Source of the DNA: Candidatus Omnitrophota bacterium | GTDB taxonomy: Bacteria; Omnitrophota; Gorgyraeia; Tantalellales; Tantalellaceae | Length of the DNA stretch: 9,334 bases | Assembly: GCA_013204685.1 (NCBI GenBank) | Contig: JABMSC010000203.1 | Coordinates: 1-9,334, forward strand | Reading direction: 5' to 3' | Part shown: one piece after another, positions 1 through 4,800 of the stretch | Numbering within the stretch: position 1 is the first letter of the stretch | Layout of the letters: each line of letters starts with the position of its first letter | Notes under the pieces: model-generated | The model's database searches: none | What the model saw: the letters and a program-made list of their open reading frames with translations, nothing else | What the model was told of the DNA's origin: nothing | Position numbers and translations under genes: made by a program

Positions 1-33
1 TCCATAAGTTGTGGCCTCAAACAACCTCTATAT
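1..33. repeat. 33-bp direct repeat, left copy
   Basis: These 33 bases recur without a mismatch at 1069-1101. The two copies bracket the ORF6N gene at a distance of 1068 bp. Each copy contains a short inverted repeat, GTTGT (8-12) and ACAAC (21-25), separated by 8 bases. Similarity stops right after base 33. The left boundary cannot be judged because the window starts here, so the real repeat may be longer and may include the palindromic block that precedes the right copy. Confidence 0.9.
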
Positions 34-71
34 TAGATAAATTTTAAATAGATTGGTGGTATTAAGTTAGC

Positions 72-92
72 GTCTCTAATGTTAGAAGAGAC
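72..92. promoter_or_regulatory. Short inverted repeat upstream of the ORF6N gene
   Basis: GTCTCT (72-77) and AGAGAC (87-92) are perfectly complementary around a 9-base centre. It lies about 100 bp upstream of the ORF6N start and could be an operator or a leader hairpin. A -10-like TATAGT follows at 140-145 but has no convincing -35 box, so no promoter is called. Confidence 0.3.
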
Positions 93-160
93 AAATATAT
101 TGAAAATAGTTGCATGAATTTAGGGAAAAAAATTGTCTTTATAGTATAGGGGGAAACAAA

Positions 161-202
161 ATGGAATATATTTCTTTAAACGGAGGAGGAGTTTATGGCT
201 AA
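161..202 (+). CDS. Possible 13-codon leader peptide overlapping the ORF6N start
   Basis: An ATG at 161 opens a 13-codon frame, MEYISLNGGGVYG, that ends at a TAA (200-202) just inside the ORF6N gene. A purine-rich AGGGGG (148-153) stands 7 bases before the ATG. The three glycine codons are the same bases that form the Shine-Dalgarno of the ORF6N gene (182-189), so ribosomes reading the leader would cross that site and stop 5 bases past the downstream ATG. This layout would permit translational coupling. The frame is so short that it may well be chance. Confidence 0.2.
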   Translation: MEYISLNGGGVYG

Positions 203-746
203 GAAGAAGAAAGCACCAGTAGATGGGTTAATCCCACAAGAGACTATTGAAAGCAAAATACTTTTGATCAGAGGGAAAAAAGTTATGCTTGATAGAGATC
301 TTGCCAAACTGTATGGTGTAACCACCGGGAACTTCAACAAAGCAGTCAAAAGAAACATGAAGAGGTTTCCGGAAGATTTCATGTTTCAATTAACTGATAA
401 GGAGAACGATTCTCTAAGATTCCAAATTGGAATCTTAAAGAGAGGCAGACATTCCAAGTATTTGCCATATGTTTTTACCGAACAGGGAGTAGCAATGCTC
501 TCCAGTGTATTGCATAGCGAAAGAGCGATACAGGTGAATATCGTTATTATGCGAGTTTTTGTTAAGCTTAAGGAAATGGTTGTCACGCATAAAGATTTAA
601 TGCATAAATTAGCCGAATTGGAAAGAAAAATTGAAAAACATGATGAGGATATCTGTACCATATTTGAGGCAATTCGACAACTAATGGAACCTCCTCCGGA
701 AAAGAAAAAAGGACCAATAGGCTTTGCTGCAGGGACGAGTGCTTAA
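195..746 (+). CDS. ORF6N domain-containing DNA-binding protein
   Basis: A 183-residue cytoplasmic protein. The N-terminal half (about residues 12-100) has the hallmark layout of the ORF6N domain (Pfam family, relative of KilA-N/Bro-N): ILLIRGKKVMLDRDLAKLYG, then NFNKAVKRNMKRFPEDFMFQ and YVFTEQGVAMLSSVL. The C-terminal half is a basic/acidic helical stretch likely to form a coiled coil (about 125-165), ending in a proline/lysine tail that closes with the family's usual IGF. Length is normal for the family. The start is fixed by GGAGGAGG (182-189), 5 bases before the ATG. The family is common in phages and in multicopy chromosomal genes and is thought to bind DNA; the target is unknown. No toxin, antitoxin, integrase or transposase gene is adjacent. 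The gene sits between two copies of a 33-bp direct repeat and is visibly AT-richer than the MORN gene, which fits separate acquisition. Confidence 0.9.
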   Translation: MAKKKKAPVDGLIPQETIESKILLIRGKKVMLDRDLAKLYGVTTGNFNKAVKRNMKRFPEDFMFQLTDKENDSLRFQIGILKRGRHSKYLPYVFTEQGVAMLSSVLHSERAIQVNIVIMRVFVKLKEMVVTHKDLMHKLAELERKIEKHDEDICTIFEAIRQLMEPPPEKKKGPIGFAAGTSA

Positions 747-789
747 AAAACAAGGTTTGAACGCCCTCTCACCTATTGCGAGGTATTTC

Positions 790-882
790 TGAATGGCCTT
801 GGTTCGTCGTTCGTGGTTCGGGGTTCGTGATTCGTCGTGGGGTCCCTATGTGGGGAGATCCTTCGCTTCGCTCAGGATGACA
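790..882. repeat. TTCG-rich dispersed repeat, copy A
   Basis: This block matches 9221-9334 in the same orientation. It starts with TGAATGGCCTT, continues through an irregular run of TTCGTGG/TTCGTCG units, and ends with a 52-base segment (831-882) identical to 9283-9334. That segment contains the arms ATCCT and AGGAT. A 21-base internal unit occurs once here (803-823) and twice in copy B. It has no coding potential. It is best read as a non-coding interspersed repeat of this genome. Confidence 0.85.
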
Positions 883-895
883 AACGTAGGCTTTA

Positions 896-943
896 CCGAC
901 TAAATTACTTAACGTTTCTGTTGGAAACGTTTTACGGCGTCGG
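896..943. repeat. Nested hairpin downstream of the ORF6N gene
   Basis: An inner perfect stem, AACGTTTC (911-918) with GAAACGTT (924-931) around a 5-base loop, is enclosed by a second pair, CCGAC (896-900) with GTCGG (939-943). No T tract follows on either strand, so it is a poor intrinsic terminator. It more likely belongs to the structured repeat region 880-1101. Confidence 0.55.
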
Positions 944-958
944 ATTATTTTCGGCTTA

Positions 959-1080
959 ACAACTTATGCGTGCCCCGTTAAAGATCTTGGGATGCACCTG
1001 GGTAGAGAAATCTCTAACGGGGCGTGCCCCGTTAAAAATCTCTGATTTATAACGGGGTTCACTAGCGTTCCATAAGTTGT
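959..1080. repeat. Cloverleaf-like compound inverted repeat
   Basis: The outer arms ACAACTTATG (959-968) and CATAAGTTGT (1071-1080) are a perfect 10-bp inverted repeat. They enclose two further hairpins. The first pairs 972-985 with 1010-1023 (13 of 14 positions) around a 24-base loop. The second pairs 1027-1040 with 1044-1057 (13 of 14) around a 3-base loop. Both use the same CCCCGTTA/TAACGGGG core, and GCGTGCCCCGTTAAA is repeated directly at 969-983 and 1022-1036. The right outer arm is part of the 33-bp direct repeat. It could be a REP-like element, a recombination site folded as single-stranded DNA, or a structured RNA. No family is recognised. Confidence 0.7.
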
Positions 1081-1101
1081 GGCCTCAAACAACCTCTATA
1101 T
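1069..1101. repeat. 33-bp direct repeat, right copy
   Basis: Perfect copy of bases 1-33. Its first half provides the right outer arm of the compound inverted repeat 959-1080. The same GTTGT can instead pair with the repeat's own ACAAC (1089-1093), so two mutually exclusive pairings are possible. Confidence 0.9.
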
Positions 1102-1112
1102 GGGGGTAAATA

Positions 1113-1140
1113 ATAAGCCCAGCCTAAGGGCTGGGCTTAT
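1113..1140 (-). terminator. Intrinsic terminator-type hairpin of the TPR gene
   Basis: A perfect 12-bp stem, ATAAGCCCAGCC (1113-1124) with GGCTGGGCTTAT (1129-1140), closes a 4-base loop. It lies 34 bp beyond the stop of the minus-strand TPR gene. The stem is GC-rich with A/T flanks. Read on the minus strand the trailing sequence is TATTTA rather than a long T run, so termination may be partial. It could also stop plus-strand readthrough from the ORF6N side. Confidence 0.75.
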
Positions 1141-1174
1141 ATAGTATATTTCTAGGGGGCACCCATTGCTGTTG

Positions 1175-1636
1175 CTAATTTGAACGGATCTTCTCTAAAC
1201 GCTCTCTAACCTTTATTTCTTCATCACTATTGCCAGTTACCTTGTAAAAATAGGCCATCGACTCCAGTATATTGGCCACAGAGGAATCGTCTGGTCCAGA
1301 GTGTTTTACGCGGATAACCAGTGCCTGTTTATAAAGAGGTTCAGCTTCAGTGTATTTACCTTGAGAGGAATAAAGTTGAGCCAGATAGAACATGCTATCT
1401 GATACATCAGGATGATCCGGGCCAAGGTTTTTTTTGTTAACTTCCAAGGCTTTTTTAAGCATTTTGAAGGCTTCCGAATACTTCTCTTGCTGATAAAGTT
1501 CCATAGCTTTATCAGTTAACTCACTAGCCGATTCCTCCTGAGCAAAAACAGTCGTAGTAAACAATAGGCAAATAGTTATGGATAGTAAAAACTTTATGCT
1601 AAACATTGCTACTCTAAATGGTCTTTTTACCTTCAT
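1175..1636 (-). CDS. Small secreted TPR-repeat protein
   Basis: A 153-residue protein with a basic N-terminus and hydrophobic core (about 12-30), then a signal peptidase I-like site after VFA (residue 32). There is no lipobox, so it is expected in the periplasm or outside. Two clear tetratricopeptide repeats follow (about 36-69 and 78-111), with a weaker third (120-150). They are of the kinesin-light-chain-like type, with the linker LGPDHPDVSD and the phrase YTEAEPLYKQAL. TPRs are protein-binding scaffolds; no enzymatic domain is present. The start is supported by AAGGAGG (1641-1647), 4 bases before the ATG; the next Met (residue 11) has no such site. The gene has its own promoter (1744-1772), a leader of about 100 nt with a strong inverted repeat, and a terminator hairpin, so it is probably expressed independently of the giant gene upstream. 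The binding partner is unknown; the adjacent giant secreted protein is a candidate by location only. Confidence 0.88.
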   Translation of the reverse strand: MKVKRPFRVAMFSIKFLLSITICLLFTTTVFAQEESASELTDKAMELYQQEKYSEAFKMLKKALEVNKKNLGPDHPDVSDSMFYLAQLYSSQGKYTEAEPLYKQALVIRVKHSGPDDSSVANILESMAYFYKVTGNSDEEIKVRERLEKIRSN

Positions 1637-1675
1637 TATTCCTCCTTGATTGAATTTGCATTTAGAATTTCTGTA

Positions 1676-1717
1676 CGATCAATTCGCCAGAGGCAGATAC
1701 ATGACCTCTATTGATCG
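1676..1717 (-). promoter_or_regulatory. Structured leader (two-part inverted repeat) of the TPR gene
   Basis: The outer arms CGATCAAT (1676-1683) and ATTGATCG (1710-1717) are perfectly complementary, and so are the inner arms AGAGG (1689-1693) and CCTCT (1705-1709), with a 5-base bulge on one side. It lies between the predicted transcription start (about 1737) and the ribosome binding site (1641-1647). It could therefore act as an mRNA hairpin or as a DNA operator. No T tract follows, so a terminator is unlikely. Confidence 0.55.
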
Positions 1718-1743
1718 AACAACCAGCACTATTAATGAGACTT

Positions 1744-1772
1744 ATTATAACAACCTGTACAAATTTTTACAA
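1744..1772 (-). promoter_or_regulatory. Sigma70-type promoter of the TPR gene
   Basis: Read on the minus strand: TTGTAA (1772-1767), a spacer of exactly 17 bases, then a perfect TATAAT (1749-1744). Transcription would start near 1737, leaving about 100 nt of leader before the ATG at 1636. The promoter sits in the 183-bp gap after the giant gene, which shows no clear terminator of its own. Confidence 0.7.
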
Positions 1773-1819
1773 CTCTACCTTTCCACTTTTTGCGACCGGT
1801 TTGATTTAGTCCAGGCGGC

Positions 1820-4800
1820 TTAATCGCCCAGATCTTTTTCCCCGAGACACTTGCCGTTCTTGTAATAAAACGCCCAGGAGGGTTTCCCATCATCATAGTG
1901 TACTTGGGTGCCATGCCACTTGCCGTCAAGATAGTTACCTGTTACTGAGAGTTGTCCGTCCGGCTCATACGTCTTAGTGGGGCCCTGCTTCATTCCGTCG
2001 ACGTAGTTTCCGGTTCGCCACCCGCCGGGTTCATTGCCGGCACTACTCCTGAATGGACCCTGGGCGAAGCCGTTCACATAGTTGGCGGTCTCCGCAAACA
2101 CTCCGGTGTTGGAAGAGTAGGTCGTAGCCTTACCGTGCAAGGGCCTCAGCGTCCACTTGTCCACCTTGTCCGGGGAAGACAGGATCGCAATAAATTCATC
2201 AAAGGTCATGGTACGTCCGTCGGAGAATACGTGCTCGCAGCGGACGTTATCGCGTTCAACGTCGAAGAGCGGCTTGACTTCACGGGAGAACTCGGTGAAC
2301 GACATCGGTACTGTGGCCTTGTACTCATAAGCATAACTATACTCGAGACTCTTGAAACCCTCAGTCGAGTATCTGAGCGCTGTACCGCCGCCGTCCACCC
2401 TAATGATCCTCGGACCGCCTCTTTTAAGTTTTTTCTCTTCTTTTTTCTTTTCGATCTTCTTTTTTACGACCTTTTTTAGTTTGTCGAGGTCAATGTCCTC
2501 TTTTTTAAGACCTTCTTCCTCTTTCAGCATTTTCTCGATCTCTTCATCTACGATCATCAAAAGTTCTTCATCGCTGATGCCTTCCAGCTCCTCGTCGTCG
2601 AACATATCCTTAAGATCCTTGGTAACCTCATTGGAAAGATCATTGACAGACTTGGATACGTCCTCACCTTCGAAGGTGTACCCACCATTATCCGGGTATT
2701 TCCACACAATAGCGGTGTTCTGCTTGCCGTCCAGTGTTTCCCAGGTAAGACGAAAGGATCTAGAGTACACCTCGGTTATCCGTATTGTGTCTTTTTTTGT
2801 TTTCTTTACAGATTCGCCTATAAGCCCATGATGCGAGTAATTTGGTTTGGGCTTTGAGTACGCGCCGCCCACCTGAACAAATTTCTCACCCTCGCCGAGC
2901 ACCGCGTAACGTATACCTTTCTGGGAATCACTGTAATAGATCACGTATCCCGGATTAAAGATGGCTCCTGATTCCGGAGGTCCGGCCTTAAGACACGTCT
3001 CGCCCTTCCAGTATCCGACACTAACATAATTCCATGCTTTTTCTGCGGTGGTCCCGAAACCCGCTTTTTTGTTTAGCGGCGTTTCCCAGTCGTACCTGCG
3101 CACGTTAAGCTTTTTGCCTGTGAGCATTTTCCCGACATACTTATTTCGTCCACCGGCAGACTCCACAGCGCCCGGCTCCACGTGTTTAACGTCTTTGTAC
3201 CCGCCATATTTGTTAACGATAACCGACCATTGCCCGCCTTCAGCATCCTCCCACGACACTTTGAATGACCTGGACTTAGCGCTGGTTATCTTTATTGTCT
3301 CCTTGATGGCCTTATTTGATTCCGATATAACACCCGCATGGGAATAATCGCCTTTCTCCTTACCGACAGACCCCGCATATATTATCTCTGGCGATGCGCC
3401 CAGCACGGCATAATGGATGCTTTTGTCTATACTGTTGTAATATATAAGGTACCCCGGGTTGAATGCCGTACCTTTTTCTATCTTTCCCGTCTTGAGGCAG
3501 GCGCCCTCCTCAAAATATCCTACGTTCAGATAATTCCAGAACCTGGCCCTTACAAACCCCGCGTCCTTGCCGATCGGTGTTTTCCAATCATATCTTTCCA
3601 CGGTAAGCTTGCTTCCTGAAAGCTTACCTTTATATACATTAGCCTGGCCGCTGGGTGTCTCAAAAGGTTTCTCTTCCTCGTCTTCATCCTCGACATCTTC
3701 TTCTAACTCTTCCGGCATCTCATCCAGATACTCTTCTTCTACGGTGATAGTTTCATGTTCCTCGTCCACGTTGCCCCACTCGTCGGTGACCTTAAGAAGT
3801 ACACTGTACTGGCCCAGCTCCGAGTAGAACCTCTTGACCTCGGGTCCCGTCACCCCTTCATCATAGGAGGCATCCTCCTTCTGGAAGGTCCATTCGAACT
3901 TCCTCTTGTCGTTGTTCTCGGGATCGTCCGTTATCGCGCGAAAGGTCACCTCTACGCCATGGGGCTCTGATCCCAACGCTATCTCCGGTTCTTTAGGATC
4001 TATCTCCCAGTAAGCGCCGAGGTCTTTGAGAGCAAGCTTGATCTCAAACTCGAACTCCGCTTTCTGGTCTTCATAAACGGCCTCGACCACCGCTTTCTCT
4101 TCCCCTGTCAACGTATAGCTCTCTGTCTCGGTCAGCGTGACCTTACCGCTTTGATCTACTTTTATATTTTCGTCCGAGATAACCTCCCACTTGGCCTCCT
4201 TGGTCACGTCATCATAAGAACCGTCGGAATAATCGCTGATGGCCTTAAGCTGTGCTGTCTTGTTGTCCTCGTCAAGATACTTCTTGCCGGAGACCAGCTC
4301 GACAGTAATGCCTTCAAGTTCCACCGGATAGATCTCTACAGTCTCTTTCCTGACGCCAATTACCTCGTCATCTCTTTTGGCCTCAAATGTGATAGAAAGC
4401 GTTCCGTCGCTTGTTGGAACGACCTTGCCCTTGAAGTTGCCGTCATAGGTTGGTGTTTTGCACTTGACCCCGCCTATTGTCCATTCATACGTAACGCCGC
4501 CTTTCTCCTTCAGGTCCAACTTGGCTTCAAAACTGACCTCTTCTTCTTCGTAAATATCATCCTCGGGCAGGATGACAATGTCTTCAACTGTAGCGGTATA
4601 CCTGTTCTTGATCTTCTTGAGTTCTTCTTCGTATCTTACTTTCCAGAGATCCCATTTTTTACTCAAGTCCGGTTCAGCCAGTTTCCGGTATTCCATAAGG
4701 CCCTTCATGTCTTTTTTATCTTTCTTATCATCCCAGCTGAAACTCCCTTTTATATCCTCCAGGACAAATTTCAGTTCTTCTATCATGCTTTCGTAACGGG

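Noticed and set aside
195..746. Toxin-antitoxin or abortive-infection locus built on the ORF6N gene
   Set aside because: No partner gene is adjacent on either strand; only a doubtful 13-codon frame precedes it, and the downstream DNA is non-coding repeats.
954..1080. Integron attC site next to the ORF6N gene
   Set aside because: GCTTAAC (954-960) fits the RYYYAAC box, but the matching right-hand box would be GTTGTGG, which breaks GTTRRRY. The conserved repeat also runs 21 bases past that point, and no integrase is visible.
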